Shown one piece after another: positions 28,753 to 36,900 of a stretch of 38,295 nucleotides of DNA. Numbering within the stretch: the first letter of the stretch is position 1; each line of letters starts with the position of its first letter. This DNA comes from Pseudomonadota bacterium. Its GTDB lineage: Bacteria; Pseudomonadota; Gammaproteobacteria; Burkholderiales; Burkholderiaceae_C. A program made the position numbers and the translations under genes. The notes beneath the pieces are model-generated. The model did no database searches and was not told the origin of the DNA. It worked only from the letters and a program-made list of their open reading frames with translations. The stretch is taken from the NCBI GenBank assembly GCA_018241185.1, contig JAFEEH010000262.1, positions 1 to 38,295 on the forward strand, written 5' to 3'.

Positions 28753-30426
28753 ATGAGCGACACCGCCCAGACGACCGGCCCCGCCGTCGACTACCGCACC
28801 GACCCGACGCAGTACCGCCATTGGTCGATCAGCGTCGAGGGGCCCGTGGCCCGCCTGTCGCTGGACATCGCCGAGGACGGCGGCATCCGCCCCGGCTACA
28901 AGTTGAAGCTCAACAGCTACGACCTGGGCGTGGACATCGAGCTCAACGACGCGCTCAACCGCATCCGCTTCGAGCACCCGCAGGTGCGCTCGGTCATCGT
29001 CACCAGCGCCAAGGACCGCATCTTCTGCTCGGGCGCCAACATCTTCATGCTGGGCGTGTCCAGCCACGCCTGGAAGGTGAACTTCTGCAAGTTCACCAAC
29101 GAGACGCGCAACGGCATCGAGGACTCGTCGAAGCACTCGGGCCTGAAGTTCCTGGCGGCCGTGAACGGCGCCTGCGCGGGCGGCGGCTACGAGCTGGCGC
29201 TGGCCTGCGACGAGATCATGCTGGTGGACGACCGCTCGTCCTCCGTCTCGCTGCCCGAGGTGCCACTGCTCGGCGTGCTGCCCGGCACCGGCGGCCTGAC
29301 GCGCGTCACCGACAAGCGCCATGTGCGCCACGACCTGGCCGACATCTTCTGCACCAGCGTCGAGGGTGTGCGCGGCCAGCGCGCGGTCGACTGGCGCCTG
29401 GTCGACGCGATCGCCAAGCCGGCGCAGTTCGGCGCCGCCGTGCAGGAGCGCGCCCTGAAGCTCGCCGAAGGCAGCGACCGCCCGGCCGATGCGAAGGGTG
29501 TCGCGCTGCCCCGCCTCGAGCGCGAGGACAGCGCCGACGGCCTGCGCTATGCGCATGTCGAAGTGGCCATCGACCGCGCCAAGCGCACCGCCACGATCAC
29601 GCTGAAGGCGCCCGAAGATGCGCAGCCCACCGACCTCGCCGGCATCGAGAATGCGGGCGCCGCCTGGTGGCCGCTCGCGCTGGCGCGCCAGCTCGACGAC
29701 GCGATCCTGCACCTGCGCACCAACGAGCTGGACATCGGCACCTGGCTGCTCAAGACGCGCGGCGACGCGCAGGCCGTGCTGGCCGCCGATGCGCTGATGC
29801 TGGCCCACCAGGACCACTGGTTCGTGCGCGAAACGCTGGGCGCGCTGCGCCGCAGCTTCGCGCGCTTGGACGTCTCGTCGCGCAGCCTGTTCGCGCTGGT
29901 CGACGAAGGCTCGTGCTTCGCGGGCCTGTTCGCCGAACTCGCCTTTGCGGCCGACCGCACGTACATGCTGGCCCTGCCCGACGCCCCCGAGAAGGCGCCC
30001 AGGCTCGTGCTCGACGAATTCAGCTTCGGCCTGCTGCCGATGGTCAACGGCCAGAGCCGCCTGCAGCGCCGCTTCTACGAGGAAAGCGCGCCGATGGAAG
30101 CCGCACGCGCCGCGGCCGGCAAGCCCGTCGATGCCGACGAAGCCGTGAAGCTGGGCCTGGTGACGATGGCGCCCGACGACATCGACTGGGACGACGAGCT
30201 GCGCATCGCCATCGAGGAGCGCGCCGCCATGTCGCCCGACGCCCTGACCGGCCTGGAAGCCAACCTGCGCTTCGCCAGCCAGGAGAACATGGCCACCCGC
30301 ATCTTCGGCCGCCTCACCGCCTGGCAGAACTGGATCTTCCAGCGCCCCAACGCCGTCGGCGACAAGGGCGCGCTGAAGGTCTACGGCACGGGCCAGAAGG
30401 CCGGCTTCGACCTCAACCGCGTTTGA
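28753..30426 (+). CDS. boxC: 2,3-epoxybenzoyl-CoA dihydrolase BoxC
   Basis: A 557-residue protein starting MSDTAQTTGPAVDYRTDPTQ after AGGAG. It is a two-part crotonase-fold protein. The first half has ITSAKDRIFCSGANIFMLG, with SGAN forming the oxyanion-hole region, and KFLAAVNGACAGGGYELALACDEIML, the second oxyanion site, then SLPEVPLLGVLPGTGGL. The second half repeats a degenerate crotonase domain (LFALVDEGSCFAGLFAELAFA). BoxC hydrolyses 2,3-epoxybenzoyl-CoA with two waters to 3,4-dehydroadipyl-CoA semialdehyde and formate in the aerobic benzoyl-CoA route. Length matches the family. It is the first structural gene of the box operon. Confidence 0.95.
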   Translation: MSDTAQTTGPAVDYRTDPTQYRHWSISVEGPVARLSLDIAEDGGIRPGYKLKLNSYDLGVDIELNDALNRIRFEHPQVRSVIVTSAKDRIFCSGANIFMLGVSSHAWKVNFCKFTNETRNGIEDSSKHSGLKFLAAVNGACAGGGYELALACDEIMLVDDRSSSVSLPEVPLLGVLPGTGGLTRVTDKRHVRHDLADIFCTSVEGVRGQRAVDWRLVDAIAKPAQFGAAVQERALKLAEGSDRPADAKGVALPRLEREDSADGLRYAHVEVAIDRAKRTATITLKAPEDAQPTDLAGIENAGAAWWPLALARQLDDAILHLRTNELDIGTWLLKTRGDAQAVLAADALMLAHQDHWFVRETLGALRRSFARLDVSSRSLFALVDEGSCFAGLFAELAFAADRTYMLALPDAPEKAPRLVLDEFSFGLLPMVNGQSRLQRRFYEESAPMEAARAAAGKPVDADEAVKLGLVTMAPDDIDWDDELRIAIEERAAMSPDALTGLEANLRFASQENMATRIFGRLTAWQNWIFQRPNAVGDKGALKVYGTGQKAGFDLNRV

Positions 30427-30431
30427 AAAAT

Positions 30432-30557
30432 ACGGACTACCGGACGCAGAAGGAAAACCAAAGCTACGCAGAGGACGCAAAAGAGACATTCAAATCTTTC
30501 TTTGAATCTTTTGCGTCCTCTGCGAAACCTTTGCGTCCTCTGCGTCCGGAAGTCCGA
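30432..30557. repeat. Long inverted repeat between boxC and boxB
   Basis: A roughly 126-base imperfect palindrome with outer arms CGGACTACCGGACGCAG and CTGCGTCCGGAAGTCCG, and a perfect 18-bp inner arm (30467-30484 pairing with 30507-30524). It is related in sequence to the livM-livH element at 22095. It fills almost the whole gap in the box operon. Confidence 0.8.
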
Positions 30558-30586
30558 TCCCGAATCCCCTTACCCAAGGATCCGCC

Positions 30587-32014
30587 ATGAGCAGCATCAA
30601 CTACAGCGAGAAGATCCCGAACAACGTCAACCTGGCCGAGGACCGCACGCTGCAGCGCGCGCTCGAGGGCTGGCAGCCGAACTTCATCAACTGGTGGGAC
30701 GACGTGGGCCCCGAGGGCTCGACCAACTACGACGTCTACCTGCGCACCGCGGTGAGCGTCGACCCGCAGGGCTGGGCGCAGTTCGGCCACGTGAAGATGC
30801 GCGATTACCGCTGGGGCATCTTCCTGAACCCCGGTGACGCCAACCGCGAGATCCACTTCGGCGACCACAAGGGCGAGAAGGCCTGGCAGGACGTGCCCGG
30901 CGAGCACCGCGCCAACCTGCGCCGCATCATCGTCACGCAGGGCGACACCGAACCCGCGTCGGTCGAGCAGCAGCGTCACCTGGGCCTCACGGCGCCGTCG
31001 ATGTACGACCTGCGCAACCTGTTCCAGATCAACGTGGAAGAGGGGCGCCACCTGTGGGCCATGGTCTACCTGCTGCACAAGCACTTCGGCCGCGACGGCC
31101 GCGAGGAGGCCGAGGCGCTGCTCGAACGCCAGAGCGGCGACGAGAACAACCCCCGCATCCTGGGCGCGTTCAACGAGAAGACGCCGGACTGGCTGAGCTT
31201 CTTCATGTTCACCTACTTCACCGACCGCGACGGCAAGTTCCAGCTGTCGGCGCTGGCCGAGTCCGCCTTCGACCCGCTGGCGCGCACGACCAAGTTCATG
31301 CTCACCGAAGAGGCGCACCACATGTTCGTGGGCGAGTCGGGCGTGAGCCGCGTGGTGGCCCGCACCTGCCAGGTGATGAACGAGCTCAAGACCGACGACC
31401 CGGCCAAGATCCGCGCCGCCGGCGCGATCGACCTGGAGACGGTGCAGCGCTACCTGAACTTCCACTATTCGGTCACCATCGACCTCTTCGGCGCCGACCA
31501 GTCGAGCAACGCCGCCACCTTCTACAGCTCGGGCCTCAAGGGCCGCTACGAAGAGGGCAAGCGCACCGACGACCACGTGCTCAAGGGCCAGACCTACAGG
31601 GTGCTCGAAGTGCGTGACGGCCAGCTCGTCGAGAAGGAAGTGCCGATGCTCAACGCGCTCAACGAGGTGCTGCGCGACGACTTCATCAAGGACTCGGTGG
31701 CCGGCGTCGGCCGCTGGAACAAGGTGATCGAGAAGGCCGGCATCCCCTTCCGCCTTACGGTGCCGCACAAGGCCTTCAACCGCCAGATCGGCGCGCTGGC
31801 CGGCATCCGCATGTCGCCCGACGGTCGCGTGGTGAACGAGGCCGAGTGGAACGCGAAGAAGGGCGAATGGCTGCCCACCGACGAGGACCGCGCCTTCGTC
31901 GCCTCGCTCATGGGCCGCGTGGTCGAGCCCGGCAAGTTCGCGAACTGGATCGCGCCGCCGGTGATGGGCATCAACCGCCAGCCGGTGGACTTCGAATATG
32001 TAAGATTTGGCTGA
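30587..32014 (+). CDS. boxB: Benzoyl-CoA 2,3-epoxidase, di-iron subunit BoxB
   Basis: A 475-residue di-iron oxygenase starting MSSINYSEKIPNNVNLAEDR after AAGGATCC. The carboxylate-bridged di-iron ligands can be placed at E122, E152 and H155 (NVEEGRH), D213, and E242 and H245 (LTEEAHH). They fall in ferritin-like helices with the same spacing as I recall from characterised BoxB, offset by two. BoxB epoxidises benzoyl-CoA to 2,3-epoxybenzoyl-CoA using O2 and electrons from BoxA. Length matches the family. It is separated from boxC by a long inverted repeat and from boxA by 81 bp. Confidence 0.95.
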   Translation: MSSINYSEKIPNNVNLAEDRTLQRALEGWQPNFINWWDDVGPEGSTNYDVYLRTAVSVDPQGWAQFGHVKMRDYRWGIFLNPGDANREIHFGDHKGEKAWQDVPGEHRANLRRIIVTQGDTEPASVEQQRHLGLTAPSMYDLRNLFQINVEEGRHLWAMVYLLHKHFGRDGREEAEALLERQSGDENNPRILGAFNEKTPDWLSFFMFTYFTDRDGKFQLSALAESAFDPLARTTKFMLTEEAHHMFVGESGVSRVVARTCQVMNELKTDDPAKIRAAGAIDLETVQRYLNFHYSVTIDLFGADQSSNAATFYSSGLKGRYEEGKRTDDHVLKGQTYRVLEVRDGQLVEKEVPMLNALNEVLRDDFIKDSVAGVGRWNKVIEKAGIPFRLTVPHKAFNRQIGALAGIRMSPDGRVVNEAEWNAKKGEWLPTDEDRAFVASLMGRVVEPGKFANWIAPPVMGINRQPVDFEYVRFG

Positions 32015-32042
32015 GTAATTTCTTGAAGGAAAAGTGGCCATC

Positions 32043-32082
32043 GCGCCCGATTGGCGGGCGCAACCAGCTATCAAATCGATAG
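32043..32082. repeat. Double hairpin upstream of boxA
   Basis: GCGCCCG-ATTGG-CGGGCGC (32043-32061) is followed by CTATC-AAATC-GATAG (32068-32082), just before the ribosome site GTAAGGAG of boxA. It looks like a Comamonadaceae dispersed repeat (AGCTATCAAAT motif). It may affect translation of boxA or processing of the box mRNA. Confidence 0.55.
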
Positions 32083-32095
32083 TAAGGAGAACACG

Positions 32096-33373
32096 ATGGA
32101 CATGGCCGTGAACGAGGCAGTGATCCAGCAGCACCTGATCGACCCCGAGATCTGCATCCGCTGCAACACCTGCGAAGCCACCTGCCCGATCGGGGCCATC
32201 ACGCACGACGACCGCAACTACGTCGTCAGGGCCGATGTGTGCAACGGCTGCATGGCCTGCATCTCGCCTTGCCCGACGGGCTCGATCGACAACTGGCGCA
32301 CCATGCCCAAGGCGCGCGCCTACTCGATCGAAGAGCAGTTGACGTGGGACGAACTGCCCGCCGAACTCACGCCCGAGCAGCTCGCCGAGGCGGGCGTGCC
32401 GGCCGACGCCGAGGCTGCACCCGCAGCCGCCGCGCCGGCCCTCGTCGCCGAGGCCGAGCCCGGCACCGTGCCCTTCAACTCCGCCAGCTACGGCGCCACG
32501 CGCCCGCCGTGGTCGGCCGCGCATGCGTACACCAACCTGCACGCGCCCAAGAGCCCCGTCACCGCCACCGTGACCGGCAACTTCAACTGCACCGAAGCCG
32601 GCTTCGACAGCGAGACGCACCACGTCGTGCTCGACTTCGGCGCCATGCCTTTCCCGGTGCTCGAAGGGCAGTCGATCGGCATCGTCCCGCCGGGCACTGA
32701 CGCGCTGGGCCGCGCGCACCAGCCGCGCCAGTACTCGGTGGCCAGCGCGCGCAACGGCGAGCGGCCGGGCTACAACAACCTGTCGCTGACCGTGAAGCGC
32801 GTCACCGAGGACCACCAGGGCCAGCCGGTGCGCGGCATCTGCTCCAACTACGTGTGCGACCTCAAGGTGGGCGACACGGTGCAGGTGGTCGGCCCCTTCG
32901 GCAGCAGCTTCCTGATGCCGAACCATCCGAAGTCGCACATCGTGATGATCTGCACCGGCACCGGCAGCGCGCCCATGCGCGCCATGACCGAGTGGCGCCG
33001 GCGCCTGCGCAAGAGCGGCAAGTTCGAGGGCGGCAAGCTGATGCTGTTCTTCGGCGCGCGCACCCAGCAGGAGCTGCCGTACTTCGGCCCGCTGCAGTCG
33101 CTGCCCAAGGACTTCATCGACATCAACTTCGCCTTCTCGCGCACCCCCGGCCAGCCCAAGACCTACGTGCAGGACCGCCTGCGCGAGCGCGCGGCCGACC
33201 TGGTCGCGCTGCTCAAGGACGGCGCCAGCCACTTCTACGTCTGCGGCCTCAAGAGCATGGAAGAAGGCGTGGTGATGGCGCTGCGCGACGTGGCCAACGA
33301 GGGCGGGCTGGACTGGGAAGCGGTCGCGGCGCAGCTCAAGCGCGAGGGGCGTCTCCACCTGGAGACCTACTGA
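32096..33373 (+). CDS. boxA: Benzoyl-CoA 2,3-epoxidase, reductase subunit BoxA
   Basis: A 425-residue iron-sulfur flavoprotein starting [20 protein letters not shown] after AAGGAG. Two ferredoxin motifs, CxxCxxCxxxCP, are complete: C20-C30 and C49-C59, each for a [4Fe-4S] cluster. A proline/alanine-rich linker is at about 85-125. The FNR-like FAD/NADP part follows, with [12 protein letters not shown] (FAD), [26 protein letters not shown] (NADPH) and [13 protein letters not shown] near the C-terminus. BoxA transfers electrons from NADPH to BoxB. All parts are present, so the epoxidase should be functional. Confidence 0.95.
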   Translation: MDMAVNEAVIQQHLIDPEICIRCNTCEATCPIGAITHDDRNYVVRADVCNGCMACISPCPTGSIDNWRTMPKARAYSIEEQLTWDELPAELTPEQLAEAGVPADAEAAPAAAAPALVAEAEPGTVPFNSASYGATRPPWSAAHAYTNLHAPKSPVTATVTGNFNCTEAGFDSETHHVVLDFGAMPFPVLEGQSIGIVPPGTDALGRAHQPRQYSVASARNGERPGYNNLSLTVKRVTEDHQGQPVRGICSNYVCDLKVGDTVQVVGPFGSSFLMPNHPKSHIVMICTGTGSAPMRAMTEWRRRLRKSGKFEGGKLMLFFGARTQQELPYFGPLQSLPKDFIDINFAFSRTPGQPKTYVQDRLRERAADLVALLKDGASHFYVCGLKSMEEGVVMALRDVANEGGLDWEAVAAQLKREGRLHLETY

Positions 33374-33476
33374 TCCGGTCGGAGGCTATGGCCGGCATAG
33401 GCAGCACGTGCTGGGCAGGCGGGCGACGCTGCGGGACACTCCGGGGCTTGCCTTCCCGACGCCCAGGAGCCCCCCG

Positions 33477-33803
33477 ATGACAGCCGCCGCCACCACCGCC
33501 TTCCCCGCGCCCATCGCCGAAGACTCGATGCCGCGCTTCGCCGATTTCGAGGCCGACGTCCGCGCGCGCGGCTTCGACGAGGTGGCCGAGCGCGTGTGGG
33601 AGGCGGGCACGCAGGTCGCCGTGCACGGCCATCCGTTCGCGGTCGAGGCGCTGATGGTGCAAGGCGAACTCACGCTCACCATCGACGACGAGAGCCGTGT
33701 GCTGCATCGCGGCGACCGTTTCGTCCTCACGGCCGACCAGCCCCATGCCGAACGGTACGGCCCCGAAGGCGCCACCTACTGGGCCGCGCGACGGCACGGA
33801 TGA
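33477..33803 (+). CDS. Cupin-domain protein
   Basis: A 108-residue protein starting MTAAATTAFPAPIAEDSMPR after CAGGAG. It contains a single small cupin barrel with VAVHGHPFAVEALMVQGELTLTID and VLHRGDRFVLTADQPHAERYG, which supply candidate metal ligands (HGH...E...H). Length is typical of stand-alone cupins. Its stop overlaps the MaoC start by ATGA, so the pair is co-translated. It lies 103 bp after boxA and may be part of the box operon. No specific substrate can be named. Confidence 0.8.
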   Translation: MTAAATTAFPAPIAEDSMPRFADFEADVRARGFDEVAERVWEAGTQVAVHGHPFAVEALMVQGELTLTIDDESRVLHRGDRFVLTADQPHAERYGPEGATYWAARRHG

Positions 33804-34270
33804 AGTTCGCCGATTTCTTCACCGGCCAGATCATCGAGGCCGGCCCGCACCTCGTCACCGAGCAGGAGCTCGTCGGCTTCGCCCGCCAGTGGGACCCTCA
33901 GTGGTTCCACACCGATGCGCAGGCGGCGGCCGAAGGCGTGTTCGGCGGGCTCATCGCCAGCGGCTGGCACACCTGCAGCATCGCCATGCGGCTGGTGGTG
34001 CGGGCCGCGTTCGAGGGATCGGAGTCCTTCGCCTCGCCGGGGCTGCAGTACGTGCGCTGGCCGAACCCCGTGCGGCCGGGCGATGCGCTGCGCCTGCGTG
34101 CCGAGGTGCTGGCCGTGCTGCGCGACCCGGCCAAACCGCGCCTGGGCACGGTGCACTGGCGCTGGCAGCTGTTCAACCAGCAGGGGTTGGAAGTGCTGGA
34201 TGCCGGCGTCACGAGCCTGTTCCGCCTGGTCGCGCGCGGCCTGCCACCAGGCCGATCGTCACAAACGTGA
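33800..34270 (+). CDS. MaoC-like hotdog-fold protein
   Basis: A 156-residue protein starting MKFADFFTGQIIEAGPHLVT. It has the hot-dog fold sequence pattern with DPQWFHTDAQAAAEGVFGGLIASGWHTCSIAMRL (about 32-65), carrying the characteristic Asp, His pair of R-specific hydratases, and a C-terminal strand region. Such proteins hydrate enoyl-CoAs or act as dehydratases; a role on a CoA intermediate of aromatic catabolism is plausible. ATGA overlap with the cupin indicates coupling. The final residues, GLPPGRSSQT, come from a dispersed repeat that supplies the stop codon, so the natural C-terminus may have been changed. Confidence 0.85.
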   Translation: MKFADFFTGQIIEAGPHLVTEQELVGFARQWDPQWFHTDAQAAAEGVFGGLIASGWHTCSIAMRLVVRAAFEGSESFASPGLQYVRWPNPVRPGDALRLRAEVLAVLRDPAKPRLGTVHWRWQLFNQQGLEVLDAGVTSLFRLVARGLPPGRSSQT

Positions 34271-34324
34271 CGAATTTGCCCGCATCGCAGGCGGGACGGG
34301 CGCTGGCGGCCCATTGCACTTTCG
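34251..34324 (+). repeat. Dispersed hairpin repeat, copy D
   Basis: CGTCACAAACGTGACGAATTTG, a weak hairpin core GCATCGCAGGCGGGACGGGCGCTGG-like segment, and CATTGCACTTTCG. It overlaps the 3' end of the MaoC gene and is the most diverged copy. It is also the only one not between convergent genes, since aacS follows on the same strand. Confidence 0.7.
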
Positions 34325-34406
34325 CGGTCCGGGCCAGTCGCCCAGATGACGGCGCCCGGGGCAATCCGCATTGAGCGCGCTGCCGCTGCGCACTACGCTG
34401 CCCGGC

Positions 34407-36410
34407 ATGAATGCAGCACCCAACATCCCCCAGATCCGCCTCTACCAGAACTGGCTGCGCGAGACGCGCGGCCTCGCCTTCGACTCGTACGCCGACCTGT
34501 GGCAGTGGTCGGTCACCGACCTGAACGCCTTCTGGCAGAGCATCTGGGACTACAGCGGCCTGCACTCGCCCACGCCGCACACGGCCGTGCTGGCCGAGGA
34601 CCGCATGCCGGGCGCCGTGTGGTTCCCCGGCGCGCAGGTCAACTACGCGCGCGAGGTGCTGCGCCACGCCGACGCCGCGCACGCCGCCGGCTGCCCGGCG
34701 ATCGTGAGCGACAACGAACTGGGCGAGGTGCGCGAGATGTCGTGGCCCGAGCTGAAGCGCCAGGTCGCCTCGGTCGCGCTCACGCTCCAGGCGCTGGGCG
34801 TGCAGCGCGGCGACCGCGTCGCGGCCTACCTGCCGAACGTGCCCGAGACGATGGTGGCCTTCCTCGCCTGCTCGAGCATCGGCGCCGTGTGGAGCGTGTG
34901 CGCGCCCGACATGGGCACCGCCGCCGTGGCCGACCGCTTCCGGCAGATCGAGCCCAAGGTGCTCATTGCGGCCGATGGCGTGCACTACGGCGGAAAGCCG
35001 GTGGACCGCAGCGCCATCGTGCAGGAACTGCGCGACGCGCTGCCCTCGGTGCGCAAGCTGCTGCTGGTGAAGAGCCCGTACGCGACGAAATCCATCGCGC
35101 ATGACGCCGACTGGTCGGGCGCTGCGGCCCGAAGCGATGCGGAAGTCGCGGCCTTCGAGCCCGAGTGGCTGCCCTTCGACCACCCGATCTGGGTCGTGTA
35201 TTCGAGCGGCACCACGGGCCTGCCCAAGCCCATCGTCCACGGCCAGGGCGGCATCATCATCAACATGTACGCCTGCGGCCTGCACAACGACGTGGGCGCG
35301 AGCTATGGCGAGAACAACCGCGGCGAACGCTACCACTGGTTCAGCTCCACGGGCTGGGTGATGTGGAACTCGCAGCTCTCGGGCCTGGCCTTCGGCGCCA
35401 CCATCTGCATCTACGACGGCCACCCCGGCGGCAGCAAGGACAAGCCCGACTGGACCGTGTTGTGGCGCTTTGTCGCGCGCCACCGGGTCACCTTCTTCGG
35501 TGCCGGCGCCGCGTACTTCACCAACTGCATGAAGGCCGGTGTCGTTGCCCAGGACTGCGGCGACCTGTCGCGCGTGCGGGCGCTGGGCAGCACCGGCTCG
35601 CCGCTGGCGGAGGACGTGCAGCGCTGGGGCACGGCGCAACTGAAGGCCGCCGGTTCGCCCGATCCGTGGTGGTGCAACATTTCGGGCGGCACGGACTTCT
35701 GCGGCGCCTTCGTCGGTGGCAACCGCGAGCTGCCCGAGGTGCCTGGCCAGATGCAGTGCCGCCAGCTCGGCGCCAGCGTCGAGGCCTGGAACGAGAACGG
35801 CCAGCCGGTGATCGGTGAAGTGGGCGAGCTGGTGTGCAGCCGGCCCATACCGTCGATGCCGCTGTACTTCTGGAACGACCCCGGCAATGCACGCTACCTG
35901 TCGAGCTACTTCGACACGTATCCCGGCGTCTGGCGGCACGGCGATTGGATCAAGATCGGCGAGGACGGCGGCTGCGTCATCTATGGCCGCAGCGACGCCA
36001 CCATCAACCGCCAGGGCCTGCGCATGGGCACCAGCGAGATCTACAACGCCGTCGAGGCGCTGCCCGAGGTCATGGACTCGATGGTGGTCGACCTCGAGTA
36101 CCTCGGCCGCGACAGCTACATGCCCCTGTTCGTCGTGCTGCGCCCCGGCGTGGCGCTGGACGACGCCATGCGCAGGAAGCTCAACGACGCCATCCGCACC
36201 GCGCTGTCGCCGCGCTTCCTGCCCGACGACATCTTCCAGGTCGCGGAGATCCCGCGCACGCTCTCGGGCAAGAAGCAGGAGCTGCCGATCAAGAAGCTGC
36301 TGCTGGGCCAGCCGATCGAGCGCGTGGTGAACCGCGAGGCAATGGCCAATCCGGGCAGCCTCGACTGGTACGTGGCGCTGGCCGAGCGGCGGGCGCAGGC
36401 GGCGGCCTGA
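34407..36410 (+). CDS. aacS: Acetoacetyl-CoA synthetase
   Basis: A 667-residue adenylating enzyme. The start ATG at 34407 (MNAAPNIPQIRLYQNWLRET) was chosen over a TTG at 34371; neither has a clear ribosome site. Signatures: DLWQWSVTDLNAFWQSIWDY near the start, VVYSSGTTGLPKPIVHGQGG (P-loop), FSSTGWVMWNSQLSGL, SGGTDFCGAFVGGN (A5) and ATINRQGLRMGTSEIY, and the terminal Lys motif LSGKKQELPIKKLL. The TGWVMWN and GGTDFCGAF segments mark acetoacetate-CoA ligases. It activates acetoacetate with ATP and CoA. Its position after the box genes, plus BKACE which makes acetoacetate, may be functional. Confidence 0.9.
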   Translation: MNAAPNIPQIRLYQNWLRETRGLAFDSYADLWQWSVTDLNAFWQSIWDYSGLHSPTPHTAVLAEDRMPGAVWFPGAQVNYAREVLRHADAAHAAGCPAIVSDNELGEVREMSWPELKRQVASVALTLQALGVQRGDRVAAYLPNVPETMVAFLACSSIGAVWSVCAPDMGTAAVADRFRQIEPKVLIAADGVHYGGKPVDRSAIVQELRDALPSVRKLLLVKSPYATKSIAHDADWSGAAARSDAEVAAFEPEWLPFDHPIWVVYSSGTTGLPKPIVHGQGGIIINMYACGLHNDVGASYGENNRGERYHWFSSTGWVMWNSQLSGLAFGATICIYDGHPGGSKDKPDWTVLWRFVARHRVTFFGAGAAYFTNCMKAGVVAQDCGDLSRVRALGSTGSPLAEDVQRWGTAQLKAAGSPDPWWCNISGGTDFCGAFVGGNRELPEVPGQMQCRQLGASVEAWNENGQPVIGEVGELVCSRPIPSMPLYFWNDPGNARYLSSYFDTYPGVWRHGDWIKIGEDGGCVIYGRSDATINRQGLRMGTSEIYNAVEALPEVMDSMVVDLEYLGRDSYMPLFVVLRPGVALDDAMRRKLNDAIRTALSPRFLPDDIFQVAEIPRTLSGKKQELPIKKLLLGQPIERVVNREAMANPGSLDWYVALAERRAQAAA

Positions 36411-36542
36411 TCGAAAGCCGTCACCCGCTGCAACGGGCGAGGGCGGGCGGGGTGTGGGGCACTTCCCACAGGCATTGGGCGCGGGGGACGGCGCCGGTGT
36501 AGCGGGAGGCGTGGCGACATGGATGCTCTTCAGGAGATTCCC

Positions 36543-36788
36543 ATGACCGATCCGCGCCAGCCCGTCCCCATCACCCACCCCGAACCCGGCGAAGCCCTCG
36601 CCGGCGACCGCGGCGAACAGTCCGGCGTCAACCTGCAGCAAAGCCGCGCCATCGGGCAGGACCCGCCCGAGGAAGGCAGCCGCATGGGGCGCGAAAAGCT
36701 CAAGCAGCAGGGCTATCCCGGCACGCCCGACATTTCCAACGATGCCTGGCAGGACGAGGAGGCGAAGCGCATCGACGCCGAGCGCTGA
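36543..36788 (+). CDS. Small hydrophilic protein, unknown function
   Basis: An 81-residue polar protein starting MTDPRQPVPITHPEPGEALA. The ATG at 36543 follows CAGGAG with spacing 6; an upstream in-frame ATG at 36519 is less likely. It is rich in Pro, Glu, Asp and Gln, with no hydrophobic core (GVNLQQSRAIGQDPPEEGSR, DISNDAWQDEEAKRIDAER), so it is probably disordered. I recall similar short proteins as conserved hypothetical genes in Variovorax-like genomes, but no function is known. It lies between aacS and an MFS gene with no clear operon link. Confidence 0.6.
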   Translation: MTDPRQPVPITHPEPGEALAGDRGEQSGVNLQQSRAIGQDPPEEGSRMGREKLKQQGYPGTPDISNDAWQDEEAKRIDAER

Positions 36789-36900
36789 CCGTCTCCGCTT
36801 GCTCGATCCGGCGTGCGACAGGGGCGCCGGCGGGCGCGGGTTCTAATGCGGGCCGACCCCCCGCGCCGTCCTTGCGCGGGGTCGCCGTCGATCCTGCTCC

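Noticed and set aside
22095-30557. CRISPR array from repeated CGCAGAGGACGC units
   Set aside because: The repeats are arms of two inverted repeats, not regularly spaced direct repeats with unique spacers, and no cas genes are present.
30464-33358. 964-codon minus-strand open frame
   Set aside because: It lies opposite boxB and boxA, whose catalytic motifs are complete. The long frame is a consequence of high GC content.
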